Below are positions 43,857 to 51,826 of a stretch of 64,000 nucleotides of DNA, piece by piece. The notes beneath the pieces were generated by a model. That model saw nothing but the letters and a program-made list of their open reading frames with translations, searched no databases and was not told the DNA's origin. The first letter of the stretch is position 1, and each line of letters starts with the position of its first letter. The stretch is from Streptomyces flaveolus (GTDB taxonomy: Bacteria; Actinomycetota; Actinomycetes; Streptomycetales; Streptomycetaceae), in assembly GCF_000716535.1 (NCBI RefSeq), contig NZ_JNWV01000004.1, forward strand, positions 345,793-409,792, read 5' to 3'. The translations under genes and the position numbers were made by a program.

Positions 43857-44240
43857 ATGAAGCAGTCTGCTGCCAAGACCCTCGGTGTCGCCGCCCTCGG
43901 CGCCGCTTTCGCCGCCGCCGGTGCGGGCGCGGCCGACGCGGCCCCGGCCAGCCCCGACGCCGGCCAGGCGCTGAACACCGTCACCAGGGCCCTGCCGCCC
44001 GAGCAGATCGTCGAGGCGCTGCCGGACAGCGGTGCCGTGAAGACGGTGAAGCCCGTGGCCAAGCGGGGTGTCGCCGCGGCTCTGCCGGCCGTCGGCAAGG
44101 GTGCGGCCGCCGGGCGGCCTGTCGCCAAGGGCGTCCGCGCCGGGGGGCCGACCAAGCCGGCCGCCGGCCTGCTCGGCGGACTGCCGGTGCGGGGTCTGCC
44201 CACGCACGGAGTGCCGATCAACGGGATCCCGGTCGGCTGA
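43857..44240 (+). CDS. Small secreted protein
   Basis: 127 residues with a clear signal peptide (KTLGVAALGAAFAAAGAGAADAAPA, cleavage near residue 29). The mature part is low-complexity and rich in Ala, Gly, Pro and Lys, with no Cys, and ends in repeats like GLPVRGLPTHGVPINGIPVG. No family recognised. The layout resembles the secreted gene at 50450. CAAGGACG precedes the start. Confidence 0.7.
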   Translation: MKQSAAKTLGVAALGAAFAAAGAGAADAAPASPDAGQALNTVTRALPPEQIVEALPDSGAVKTVKPVAKRGVAAALPAVGKGAAAGRPVAKGVRAGGPTKPAAGLLGGLPVRGLPTHGVPINGIPVG

Positions 44241-44265
44241 GCCCGGCTCCTGTCCGACGCGTGCG

Positions 44266-44295
44266 GGGGCGCTCCGGTAGGTCCGGACGCGCCCC
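44266..44295. terminator. Hairpin between convergent genes
   Basis: GGGGCGCTCCGG pairs with CCGGACGCGCCCC, leaving one bulged base and a 5-base loop. It is placed between the secreted-protein stop and the end of the PspC-domain gene. Confidence 0.65.
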
Positions 44296-44329
44296 TGTGG
44301 CGTGCCCGCGCCCGCGCGGGTGCCCGGGC

Positions 44330-44530
44330 TCACCAGGCGGTGCGGGCCTTGTCCTCGGACGGCAGCAGCAGCCACAGCGCTATGTAGAGCAGGAACTGCG
44401 GGCCCGGCAGCAGGCAGGACACCAGGAAGATCACCCGCATCGTCGTCGCCGAGGTGCCGAAGCGCCGGGCCAGTCCGGCGCAGACTCCGCCGATCATGCG
44501 GCCGTGGGTGGGGCGGGCAAGGGCGGTCAT
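44330..44530 (-). CDS. PspC-domain small membrane protein
   Basis: 66 residues covering a single PspC domain: RMIGGVCAGLARRFGTSATTMRVIFLVSCLLPGPQFLLYIALWLLLPSED, with one or two membrane segments. PspC proteins act in envelope-stress signalling, but free-standing ones in Streptomyces have no assigned role. ATG 44530 with GGAGGAG eight bases upstream is unambiguous. Confidence 0.85.
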   Translation of the reverse strand: MTALARPTHGRMIGGVCAGLARRFGTSATTMRVIFLVSCLLPGPQFLLYIALWLLLPSEDKARTAW

Positions 44531-44638
44531 GTCGGCTCCTCCGTGGTCGTCGGCTCGCTCACGAGCCGGTGGCGGGCCCCGTGTGGGACCCCTCAACTGC
44601 CTTCTACGGTACGGAGACGAAGGGGACGAAGCATCACT

Positions 44639-45202
44639 CTAAGGGGCGATCCCGACCCTGGGAATCGTCGGGGTACGGCCCTGAGACAGCTCCTCCTGGA
44701 CGGTGACCGCCGGCTCGGGCGCGCCGGACTCCCGCACGTCCCGGCGTCGCAGCCGGGCGCGGGCCGCCGGTACGACGGCCAGGTGGGCCAGGACGACTCC
44801 CGCCGTGTTCAGCAGCAGCGAGTCGACGTCCACGACCCTGCCCGGCACGCCGGTCTGCAACAGGGCGATGCCGAGGGAGACGAGGGCGCCGGCCGCGGCC
44901 GTACGGATCAGGGACGCGACCGGGGAGACGGTGAGCCTGCCGTGCGCCATCGGCAGCAGCACGCCCAGCGGGGCGAGCAGCGCGAGACCCTCACCGAGGG
45001 GTCTGACCGCCTGGGGCCAGCCCAGCGCCAGGTCGGCCCGGATGCCGGCCAGTGGGCGCAGGTTCGGGGGCATCACCCAGGGGACGTCCAGGGGGCGCAG
45101 CATCAGCCAGGCGACGAGGGCGAGATGTGCGACGAGGAGGACACCTCCTGTCACACGGATGCGGATCGCGGCGCTGCCGCCGATGGAGCCTTGACGCTGC
45201 AC
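44639..45202 (-). CDS. VanZ-family membrane protein
   Basis: 187 residues with about four membrane segments (VTGGVLLVAHLALVAWLMLRP, GLALLAPLGVLLPMA, AGALVSLGIALLQTGVPGRVVDVDSLLLNTAGVVLAHL). The conserved R..D..D.LLN.AG stretch is characteristic of VanZ-like proteins. Its C-terminal 40 residues are cytoplasmic and polar. GTG 45202 has an AGGGGG site. Family members affect glycopeptide tolerance in other bacteria, but function here is unproven. Confidence 0.85.
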   Translation of the reverse strand: MQRQGSIGGSAAIRIRVTGGVLLVAHLALVAWLMLRPLDVPWVMPPNLRPLAGIRADLALGWPQAVRPLGEGLALLAPLGVLLPMAHGRLTVSPVASLIRTAAAGALVSLGIALLQTGVPGRVVDVDSLLLNTAGVVLAHLAVVPAARARLRRRDVRESGAPEPAVTVQEELSQGRTPTIPRVGIAP

Positions 45203-45667
45203 GACCCCCTAGACGCGGGGGCGGGGCCGATTGGTTCCGCCGTGGAAACGTTTTGGCTTGTGTGCCGTGTGCGGCGGCTGGGCGGCGGGCTCGGCTCACC
45301 TGCCCGGTACCGGTACCTGCGGGGTGCTCCCGCGGGCCGGGGGTGGGGCGCTCACCGGCGCCGGCAAGGTGCCGCTGCGCCCACCCGTGCCGCCCCGGCG
45401 GCACGACTGCCCGCAGCTGCGGCCGCACGGCACTCCGCAGCCGGGAAGCGCCCCGAAGGGGCGCGGGGAACCGCGCGAGCGGCCACCACGGATCCGCAGC
45501 CGGGCGACGGACGCGGGCCCCACGGCGGGAACCCGCTCCCCTCGCCACGGCGCAGGGCAACTGTCACGCCGCCTCGCCAAGGGCCCCCGCCACGACGCCC
45601 CCGCCAAGGTCGCCACGACGCCCCCCGGCGAAGGCCGACCGTTACGCCGCCCCAGCCAAGCGCAGCG
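45203..45667. other. Gene-free stretch before afsQ3
   Basis: 465 bases between the VanZ start and the 3' end of afsQ3 (both minus strand). Reading frames are open on both strands, but their composition (arginine/proline-rich, no start with a ribosome-binding site) looks non-coding. The notable content is a dispersed-repeat copy at 45450-45500. Confidence 0.5.
45450..45500 (+). repeat. Dispersed Streptomyces intergenic repeat, copy A
   Basis: It contains GCGCCCCGAAGGGGCGC (a palindrome) followed by GGGGAACCGCGCGA and GCCACCACG. The second half is shared with copy B at 50871-50928. From memory, sequences of this form recur many times between genes in Streptomyces chromosomes. Confidence 0.6.
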
Positions 45668-46270
45668 CTAGGCGCCCGGCACCCCGCTGGACGGCGGCTG
45701 TGTGGTGCCCGGGTGGTCGCGGACCTGGTCCGTGCACGCGTAGCGGCGCAGGGGGTCCGGGGCGGGGCCGGCCAGGATGACCGAGCCGTCGTCCTCCGTC
45801 GCCGCCGAGTCGGACAGGGTGCACACCAGCTGGGCCAGTGCGTAGGAGGTGAGCCCCGACGGAGCCGTGCTCAGCCGGAGCGTGTCCTCGGGGTCCTTCG
45901 GGCCGGGCCCGCTCACCCGGAGGCCGCCCGGCACGTGCGTCGTATAGCCCGCGGAGCGCTCCGCGGCGGACGGCGACGTGGCGAGCTGGTCCAGCAGCCC
46001 CTGCGCCACGATCACCCGCCGCCGGGCGTCCGGGGTTCCCTCAGGGACCCGCACGGTCCGGTCGACGGCCACCAGGGACGCCCCGCACAGCAGGAACACC
46101 TGCACCGGGACCCCGCGCGAGGACTGCGCGGACACATCGGGCCCGGCCAGCGAGCACGGCACCCGGGACGGCGCCGGCCCGAAGTCGGTCGGCACCTCGG
46201 TGGCCCGGATGCCGCAGCCGGTGAGCAGCACGCCCAGGAGGGGCAGCGCCAGCAGGCGTCGTACGGTCAT
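45668..46270 (-). CDS. afsQ3: AfsQ3-type lipoprotein
   Basis: 200 residues with a textbook lipoprotein signal (LLALPLLGVLLTGC, Cys near residue 19). The mature domain contains GVPVQVFLLCGASLVAVDRTVRVPE, a GerMN-like stretch (VIVAQGLLDQLATSPSAAERSAG) and further Cys near its C-terminus. The start overlaps the afsQ2 stop (ATGA), so it is the third gene of the afsQ1-Q2-Q3 operon. Its placement suggests it monitors the envelope for the sensor kinase. Confidence 0.9.
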   Translation of the reverse strand: MTVRRLLALPLLGVLLTGCGIRATEVPTDFGPAPSRVPCSLAGPDVSAQSSRGVPVQVFLLCGASLVAVDRTVRVPEGTPDARRRVIVAQGLLDQLATSPSAAERSAGYTTHVPGGLRVSGPGPKDPEDTLRLSTAPSGLTSYALAQLVCTLSDSAATEDDGSVILAGPAPDPLRRYACTDQVRDHPGTTQPPSSGVPGA

Positions 46271-47856
46271 GACCCCTCCTTCCCCGAACCGTCGTGGCCG
46301 GTCTCGCCGCCCTCGGTGTCCCCGCCGTCCTCCTCGGTCAGCCGGGAGGCGTCCCGTGGCAGCCGGAGCGTGAACACCGCCCCGCCCTCCGGGGAGTTGG
46401 CCGCGGTGATCTCGCCGCCGTGGATGTGGGCGTTCTCCAGGGCGATGGACAGGCCTAGCCCGCTGCCCTCGGAGCGCGGCCGGGAGGCGCTCGCCTTGTA
46501 GAAGCGGTCGAAGACGTGCGGGAGGACGTCCTCCGGGATGCCGGGCCCGTGGTCGCGGACCTGGATCTCGATCGAGTCGTCCGCCTCCCGGACCGACACC
46601 CGCACCGGCGACCCGCCGTGCTTGAGCGCGTTGCCGATCAGGTTGGCGAGGATGACGTCCAGCCGGCGCGGGTCCAGCTGGGCGTGGATGCCGCGCTCGG
46701 CGTCCAGCTCGACGGCGTCCAGCCAGGCGCGGGCGTCGATGCACGCGGTGATCTGGTCGGCGATGTCGACGTCGTCCAGGACCAGCCGGGCGGTGCCCGC
46801 GTCGAAGCGGGTGACCTCCATCAGGTTCTCGACGAGGTCGTTCAGCCGCCGGGTCTCGCTGACCACCAGCCGGACGGCGGGCTCGATCATCGGGTCCATG
46901 CTGCCGGTCTCCGCCTCCAGCTCCTCCTCCAGCACCTCCGTGACGGCGGTGATGGCGGTGAGCGGCGTCCGCAGCTCATGGCTCATGTCGGCCACGAAGC
47001 GGCGCGAGGCATCGTCCCGCGCGGCCATCTCCGCGACCCGCTGCTCCAGCGCCTCGGCCGCGAGGTTGAACGTCCGTGACAGGTCGGCGAGTTCGTCGGT
47101 GCCGGACACCCGCAGCCGGGTGTCCAGCCTGCCCTCGCCGAGCCGTCGCGCGGCCACGCCGAGCCGGTGCACGGGCTTCAGCACGGTCGTGGCGGCGGCC
47201 TGCGCGAGCAGCGCGGCGCCGATCAGCGCGAGCCCGGTGGCGATGCCCAGCGACCAGGCCAGCGAGTTCAGGTCCTTGGCCTCCGGCTCCAGGGACTTCG
47301 CCATGTAGCCGGTCGGACCGCCGCCGATCACGCGCGTACCGGCCACCAGGTAGGGCGTGCCGTGGTCCACGACCCGCTGCCAGTACAGGTGGTACGGCTC
47401 CTTGTTGGAGTCGGTCACCTTCTGCCGCTTGGTCACGGCGGCCCGCAGCGACCGGGGCACGTCCTCCAGCGAGAAGCCGTTGATGCCGCCCGAGTTGCCG
47501 TACACGGTCTTGCCGTCGGCGTCCCGGGCGACCAGGAGCACGCTGAAGTGCTGGCTGCTGGCGGCCATCTGGCCGGCCGCGCGCTGCAACTGGTCCTGCG
47601 TCGGGTGTTCCGGCAGCGCGCCCGCGCGGTTCTGCATCTCCTGCCGGAAGTCGCGCAGCACCGCGTCCTGGGCGCGGGTGAGCACGGCCTCCCGGTTGAG
47701 CCAGTAGGCGATGCCGGACGCCGACACGGCGGCCGTGAGGGCCACCAGCCCGAAGACGACGACCAGTCGCAGCCTGAGGCTGGTGAACCTGAGCCGCGAC
47801 AGACTTCCCTTGCGCCCCGCGGCCCAGCCGCGCAGCCCCCCTTGCGTATCGGTCAC
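46267..47856 (-). CDS. afsQ2: AfsQ2 sensor histidine kinase
   Basis: 529 residues. Two membrane segments (near 29-51 and 195-220) flank a ~145-residue extracellular sensor region. The HAMP domain (LKPVHRLGVAARRLGEGRLDTRL) follows, then the phosphoacceptor FVADMSHELRTPLTAI, and the ATPase boxes NLIGNALKHGG, DHGPGIPED and GSGLGLSI. It phosphorylates AfsQ1. In S. coelicolor this pair links nitrogen supply to antibiotic production and morphology. GTG 47856 overlaps the afsQ1 stop. Confidence 0.95.
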   Translation of the reverse strand: MTDTQGGLRGWAAGRKGSLSRLRFTSLRLRLVVVFGLVALTAAVSASGIAYWLNREAVLTRAQDAVLRDFRQEMQNRAGALPEHPTQDQLQRAAGQMAASSQHFSVLLVARDADGKTVYGNSGGINGFSLEDVPRSLRAAVTKRQKVTDSNKEPYHLYWQRVVDHGTPYLVAGTRVIGGGPTGYMAKSLEPEAKDLNSLAWSLGIATGLALIGAALLAQAAATTVLKPVHRLGVAARRLGEGRLDTRLRVSGTDELADLSRTFNLAAEALEQRVAEMAARDDASRRFVADMSHELRTPLTAITAVTEVLEEELEAETGSMDPMIEPAVRLVVSETRRLNDLVENLMEVTRFDAGTARLVLDDVDIADQITACIDARAWLDAVELDAERGIHAQLDPRRLDVILANLIGNALKHGGSPVRVSVREADDSIEIQVRDHGPGIPEDVLPHVFDRFYKASASRPRSEGSGLGLSIALENAHIHGGEITAANSPEGGAVFTLRLPRDASRLTEEDGGDTEGGETGHDGSGKEGS

Positions 47857-48530
47857 TGAGGGGCGTCCAGGCGGTAGCCGACACCACGGACGGTACGGAT
47901 GAGCGTCGGCGACGACGGCACGTCCTCCACCTTCGCGCGCAGCCGCTGCACACACGCGTCGACCAGGCGCGAGTCACCGAGGTAGTCGTGCTCCCACACC
48001 AGCCGCAGCAGCTGCTGCCGGGACAGCGCCTGACCGGGCCGCCGGCTCAGCTCCAGCAGCAGCCGCAGCTCGGTCGGGGTCAGCTGGAGGTCCTCGCCGT
48101 TCTTCGTGACGGTCATCGCCGACCGGTCGATGACGAGGCTGCCGAAGGTCGCCGAGTCGCTGGACTCCCGCTCCCCGCGCCGCAGCACGGCCCGGATCCG
48201 GGCGTCCAGCACCCGCCCCTGCACCGGCTTGACGACATAGTCGTCGGCGCCGGACTCCAGTCCGACCACGACGTCGATGTCGTCGCTGCGCGCGGTCAGC
48301 AGGATGATCGGCAGCTGGTCCGTGCGCCGGATGCGCCGGCACACCTCGAACCCGTCGATGCCGGGCAGCATCACGTCCAGCACGATGAGGTCCGGCCGCT
48401 GCTCGCGCAGCAGCTTCAGACCGTCCTCGCCGCTGGCAGCGGTGGCCACCCGGTGTCCCTGGCGCGTCAGGGAGAGCTCCAGGGCCGTACGGATGGCGTC
48501 GTCGTCCTCGATCAGCAACAGGGAAGGCAC
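47853..48530 (-). CDS. afsQ1: AfsQ1 response regulator (OmpR family)
   Basis: 225 residues, the known size of AfsQ1. The receiver domain has acidic pocket IEDDDA, phosphoacceptor Asp in DLIVLDVMLPGIDG, the Thr of ILLTARSDD and the Lys of YVVKPV. The C-terminal winged helix is LQLTPTELRLLLELSRRPGQALSRQQLL ... DSRLVDACVQRLRAKVED. GTG 48530 is chosen to match the family; ATG 48548 would add six residues. It is divergent from sigQ with an AfsQ1-type operator between them. Confidence 0.96.
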   Translation of the reverse strand: MPSLLLIEDDDAIRTALELSLTRQGHRVATAASGEDGLKLLREQRPDLIVLDVMLPGIDGFEVCRRIRRTDQLPIILLTARSDDIDVVVGLESGADDYVVKPVQGRVLDARIRAVLRRGERESSDSATFGSLVIDRSAMTVTKNGEDLQLTPTELRLLLELSRRPGQALSRQQLLRLVWEHDYLGDSRLVDACVQRLRAKVEDVPSSPTLIRTVRGVGYRLDAPQ

Positions 48531-48637
48531 GGGCTCATTCTGGCCCATGGAGGGGTCGCCGTACGACCTGCCGGTACCAGGCCATCCATAGCGCCACCAC
48601 CTGTGCGCGGTGTGTGACCTCCCTGGGCGGGACCCCT

Positions 48638-48653
48638 GTGACAGGTCTGTGAC
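48638..48653. promoter_or_regulatory. AfsQ1 operator in the afsQ1-sigQ intergenic region
   Basis: GTGAC-AGGTCT-GTGAC exactly fits the published-type AfsQ1 box GTnAC-N6-GTnAC. It lies 108 bases from the afsQ1 start and 120 from the sigQ start. A further single GTGAC lies at 48614-48618. Confidence 0.88.
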
Positions 48654-48772
48654 AGTCGGCAGACATGGCCATGAAGTCACCCCGGCAGTCTTTTGGGCAC
48701 GGGCAAGGCCGCCGGCCGGAACCAGCCCGGGGCAGGACAGAGTCACCGGAAGTCCACGACGGGGAGCGCGAG

Positions 48773-49522
48773 ATGAACACGCTGCACAGCATCAGCACCA
48801 GCGCAGTGGTCACGCGTCTGCACGACGTGCACCGGGGCAACGAGAAGTCCGGTGCTGTGAGCGGGCGGGGGTGCGCTCGCGGCACCGGGCGTCAGCACAC
48901 CGCGTACATGGCGGTGGTTGACGCACGGGGGGAGGCTCACGGGGGAGCCGCGTACAGGGAGGACTCGGGGGAGCGTCGTTCTCCGGCCGAGGCTGTGGAT
49001 GCCGAAGCGGCGTTCACCGCCTACGTCCAGGAGCGCCGCGCCTCCCTGTACGCCACCGCCTACCACCTGACCGGCGACCGCTTCGAGGCCGAGGACCTGC
49101 TGCAGAGCGCGCTGTTCTCGACGTACAAGGCGTGGGACCGGATCAGCGACAAGGCCGCGGTCGGCGGATACCTCCGCCGCACCATGACCAACCTGCACAT
49201 CAGCGCCTGGCGGCGCCGCAAGCTGAACGAGTACCCGACCGAGGAACTGCCGGAGACGCCCGGCGAGACGGACGCGATGCGCGGCACCGAGCTGCGCGCG
49301 GTCCTGTGGCAGGCGCTGGCCCGGCTGCCCGAACTCCAGCGCACCATGCTGGTCCTGCGCTACTACGAGGGCCGCACGGACCCGGAGATCGCGGACATCC
49401 TCGGCATCAGTGTCGGCACGGTGAAGTCCAGCATCTGGCGCTCGCTGCGCCGGCTGCGCGAGGACGAGGTCCTCAGCTTCGGCCGTGACGAGGAGGACAC
49501 CTTCGGCGAACTGGTCGCCTGA
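48773..49522 (+). CDS. sigQ: ECF sigma factor SigQ
   Basis: 249 residues. A ~75-residue N-terminal extension with little structure precedes sigma region 2 (RRASLYATAYHLTGDRFEAEDLLQSALFSTYKAWDRI ... YLRRTMTNLHISAWRRRKL) and region 4 (LARLPELQRTMLVLRYYEGRTDPEIADILGISVGTVKSSIWRSLRRLRE). SigQ is divergent from and controlled by AfsQ1 in S. coelicolor and counteracts it in antibiotic control. ATG 48773 has GGGGAG ten bases upstream; earlier in-frame codons fall in the operator region. Confidence 0.95.
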   Translation: MNTLHSISTSAVVTRLHDVHRGNEKSGAVSGRGCARGTGRQHTAYMAVVDARGEAHGGAAYREDSGERRSPAEAVDAEAAFTAYVQERRASLYATAYHLTGDRFEAEDLLQSALFSTYKAWDRISDKAAVGGYLRRTMTNLHISAWRRRKLNEYPTEELPETPGETDAMRGTELRAVLWQALARLPELQRTMLVLRYYEGRTDPEIADILGISVGTVKSSIWRSLRRLREDEVLSFGRDEEDTFGELVA

Positions 49523-49527
49523 GGTCC

Positions 49528-49600
49528 GGGGGGACAACGGGGGAGAACCGGGGGGCCACTGGGGGGTGGACCTGCGGGGGAACACGGGGGAAAGCGGGGG
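49528..49600 (+). repeat. Array of seven G5-6 runs downstream of sigQ
   Basis: Runs of five or six G start at 49528, 49539, 49550, 49561, 49576, 49586 and 49596, separated by 5-9 mixed bases (spacing 11, 11, 11, 15, 10, 10). They lie on the sigQ RNA-like strand between the stop codon and the terminator, and could fold as one or more G-quadruplexes. Confidence 0.7.
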
Positions 49601-49612
49601 AGCAACGAGAGC

Positions 49613-49645
49613 GGGGCTGGTGGGCCGGGGGGGCCTACCAGCCCC
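49613..49645 (+). terminator. sigQ terminator
   Basis: GGGGCTGGT / ACCAGCCCC plus an inner GGCC/GGCC, about 13 bp, followed by TTTCTCTG. This is a rare case here of a hairpin with a T-rich tail. Confidence 0.82.
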
Positions 49646-49686
49646 TTTCTCTGTGCCACGAGGCGCGGTCGAGGCGCGTACGAGCG

Positions 49687-50322
49687 TTACGCCGCCGTCC
49701 GCTGCCGTGCCTGACGGCCCGCCGCCGCTGCCTCGAGCCGGCCCAGGGCCTCGTCCCGGTCGCAGGGATGCGCGCCGAGCGACACCTGGCGGGTGACGAT
49801 CGACCGCTCCGCGCGCATCAGCCGCCAGCCGCGGCGCAGCAGGAACGGCACCGACTTGCGGCCCTCCTTCAGATCGCGCAGGAAGCGCCGCCGGAAGGTG
49901 GTGACCGGGCCCCGGGACAGGCACAGCGCGTCCGCGAGCAGGCCCAGTTCCCGGCAGCGCTCGACGATCTCCGCGGCGAAGATGCCCTCCGCGATGAACA
50001 GCGGGGTACGGCCGATGTGCAGCGTCTCCTCGCCGGTACGGGCGCTCAGCGAGATGTCGTACACCGGCACCGGCGTCGACCCCGTGGCGCACAGCCGGGC
50101 GATGGCCTCGACGGCGACGTCCGCGTCCCACGACTCCGGGTGGTCCCAGTCGATGTCCGAACTCCCCTCCACCAGGGGCAGAGTCGGATCGTCACCCTCC
50201 TTGTAGAAGTCGTCCAGGCGCAGCACGGGGAGCCCGGAACGGGCGGCGACGAGTGACTTGCCCGAGCCCGAGGGGCCGCACAGCAGCACGACACGGGCGG
50301 GGGCCGGGGGATGAATGCTCAC
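49687..50322 (-). CDS. Uridine kinase-like P-loop protein
   Basis: 211 residues. Walker A is LLCGPSGSGKSLVA (residues about 14-27). LDDFYKEGDDPTLP and the DWDHPESWD region resemble the substrate-binding part of uridine kinase/phosphoribulokinase-type enzymes. IAEGIFAAEIVERC and FLRDLKEGRKS follow. It could phosphorylate a nucleoside (uridine to UMP), in keeping with the nucleoside genes around it, but substrate is inferred only from family. GTG 50322 immediately precedes the P-loop domain. Confidence 0.82.
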   Translation of the reverse strand: MSIHPPAPARVVLLCGPSGSGKSLVAARSGLPVLRLDDFYKEGDDPTLPLVEGSSDIDWDHPESWDADVAVEAIARLCATGSTPVPVYDISLSARTGEETLHIGRTPLFIAEGIFAAEIVERCRELGLLADALCLSRGPVTTFRRRFLRDLKEGRKSVPFLLRRGWRLMRAERSIVTRQVSLGAHPCDRDEALGRLEAAAAGRQARQRTAA

Positions 50323-50449
50323 GGAACACCAGTTTGACGCATGGGGGGCGCCCTGCCGACCCCGCGGGTCGGCTTTTGAGCGTGAGTCTCGCCTCAACTA
50401 CCCTACGTGTCGACACCCTTACCCTGCGCACCAGAAGGTGGCACCAGCG

Positions 50450-50851
50450 ATGGCCCGACACACCTCCCCCCTGCACTCCACCGCGCAGCGCGCCCTGATC
50501 GTCCTCGCGACCGCCGGAGCGGCCCTGGGCGCGGGGGCGGCGACGGCGTCCGCCGACTCGATCCCCGGAGTGGGCCTCAACCACCGCCCGGCGAACCTCG
50601 GCAACGTCGACCCCCAGGCGGGCGCACGCGCCCTGACCGGCATGGCGGGTTACGTGACCGGCCCGGTCGCGGGCCTCAAGCCGAACCCGCTCGCGGGCAC
50701 GGGCGTGGACCCGCTCGACAACGGCGTGGGCACGCAGGTGGCCGACTTCAAGCCGGTCGGCTCCCAGGCGCTGACGCGCCCGCTGGCCCAGGCGCCCTCG
50801 CTCGGCAGCGTCCCGGTGCTGGGGCAGGTCCTCGGAGCCCCGGGCCGCTGA
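50450..50851 (+). CDS. Small secreted protein
   Basis: 133 residues. The signal peptide (TAQRALIVLATAGAALGAGAATASA) is cleaved near residue 32. The mature part is rich in Gly, Pro, Ala and Leu with repeated VGLNHRP, VDPQAGARALTG, GPVAGLKPNPLAGTGVDPLDNG units and no Cys. No function known. It resembles the secreted gene at 43857 in layout. ATG 50450 starts a clean signal sequence. Confidence 0.7.
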   Translation: MARHTSPLHSTAQRALIVLATAGAALGAGAATASADSIPGVGLNHRPANLGNVDPQAGARALTGMAGYVTGPVAGLKPNPLAGTGVDPLDNGVGTQVADFKPVGSQALTRPLAQAPSLGSVPVLGQVLGAPGR

Positions 50852-50870
50852 GGGCACCCCGGACGGGGTG

Positions 50871-50928
50871 GGGGAACTGCGCGACGAGCCACCACGCGCC
50901 CGCGGCCGGCCGGCAGCCGCAGTTCCCC
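50871..50928. repeat. Dispersed intergenic repeat, copy B, forming a hairpin
   Basis: GGGGAACTGCG and its exact complement CGCAGTTCCCC (11-bp stem, 36-base interior) enclose CGACGAGCCACCACG, which matches copy A near 45470. It fills the gap between two convergent genes and could terminate both. Confidence 0.65.
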
Positions 50929-50941
50929 ACCGGGGACCCCG

Positions 50942-51826
50942 TCAGTAGGAAGAACCCGCCGCGCCCAGCGACCCCGTCGGGTGCCACACGGTCTTCGTCT
51001 CCAGGAACGCCGTCATGTGATCGATGCCGGGCGTCTCGAAGTAATCCACAGCCTGTGGACGGAGTACGCGCTTCAGGTTGTCGGCCGCGGCGATCTCCAG
51101 CTCCTTCGCCAGTTCCCCGTCCGCGCCCGCGAGGTCGATCGCGTTGACGTCCTGGTGCGCGGCCAGCGGCGCCGCGATCTCCGCCGTACGGCCGGACAGG
51201 ACGTTGACGACACCGCCGGGGACGTCGGAGGTGGCCAGCACCTCGCCCAGGGACAGGGCCGGCAGCGGGGCCTTCTCGGAGGCGATCACGACCGCCGTGT
51301 TGCCGGTGGCGATGACCGGGGCCACGACGGACACCAGGCCGAGGAAGGACGACTCCTGCGGGGCCAGGACGGCGACGACGCCGGTCGGCTCCGGGGAGGA
51401 GAGGTTGAAGTACGGGCCCGCGACCGGGTTGGCGCCGCCGATCACCTGGGCGATCTTGTCCGTCCAGCCCGCGTACCAGACCCAGCGGTCGATCGTCGCC
51501 TCCACGACGGCCGCCGCCTTCGACTTCGACAGGCCCTCCGCGTCCGCGACCTCCCGGACGAACTGCTCCCTGCGGCCCTCCAGCATCTCCGCGACGCGGT
51601 AGAGGACCTGGCCGCGGTTGTAGGCGGTCGCGCCGGACCAGCCGCCGAACGCCTTGCGCGCGGCGACCACCGCGTCACGGGCGTCCTTGCGGGAGGACAG
51701 CGGAGCGTTGGCCAGCCAGTTGCCCTTCGAGTCCTGCACCTCGTACACCCGGCCGCTCTCGGAACGCGGGAACTTCCCGCCGACGTACAGCTTGTAGGTC
51801 TTGAACACACTGAGTCGGTCAGACAT
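50942..51826 (-). CDS. Truncated, non-catalytic aldehyde dehydrogenase-family protein
   Basis: 294 residues covering only the NAD-binding half of an aldehyde dehydrogenase: KTYKLYVGGKFPRSESGRVYEV, WSGATAYNRGQVLYRVAEMLE, GVVAVLAPQESSFLGLVSVVAPVIATGNTAVVIASEKAPLPA. There is no cysteine in the entire protein, so the catalytic nucleophile is absent. It ends with KTVWHPTGSLGAAGSSY, a neat terminus rather than a frameshift. It follows the complete dehydrogenase gene with an eight-base overlap. A structural partner role for that enzyme is an inference. Confidence 0.85.
   Translation of the reverse strand: MSDRLSVFKTYKLYVGGKFPRSESGRVYEVQDSKGNWLANAPLSSRKDARDAVVAARKAFGGWSGATAYNRGQVLYRVAEMLEGRREQFVREVADAEGLSKSKAAAVVEATIDRWVWYAGWTDKIAQVIGGANPVAGPYFNLSSPEPTGVVAVLAPQESSFLGLVSVVAPVIATGNTAVVIASEKAPLPALSLGEVLATSDVPGGVVNVLSGRTAEIAAPLAAHQDVNAIDLAGADGELAKELEIAAADNLKRVLRPQAVDYFETPGIDHMTAFLETKTVWHPTGSLGAAGSSY

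Noticed and set aside
45231..45671. Open frames on both strands upstream of afsQ3
   Set aside because: Arg/Pro-rich translations, no ribosome-binding site, and they contain the dispersed intergenic repeat.
47325..47345. A partial ACGCGCGTA match inside afsQ2
   Set aside because: It is within coding sequence, lacks the full palindrome and is expected by chance at this GC content.
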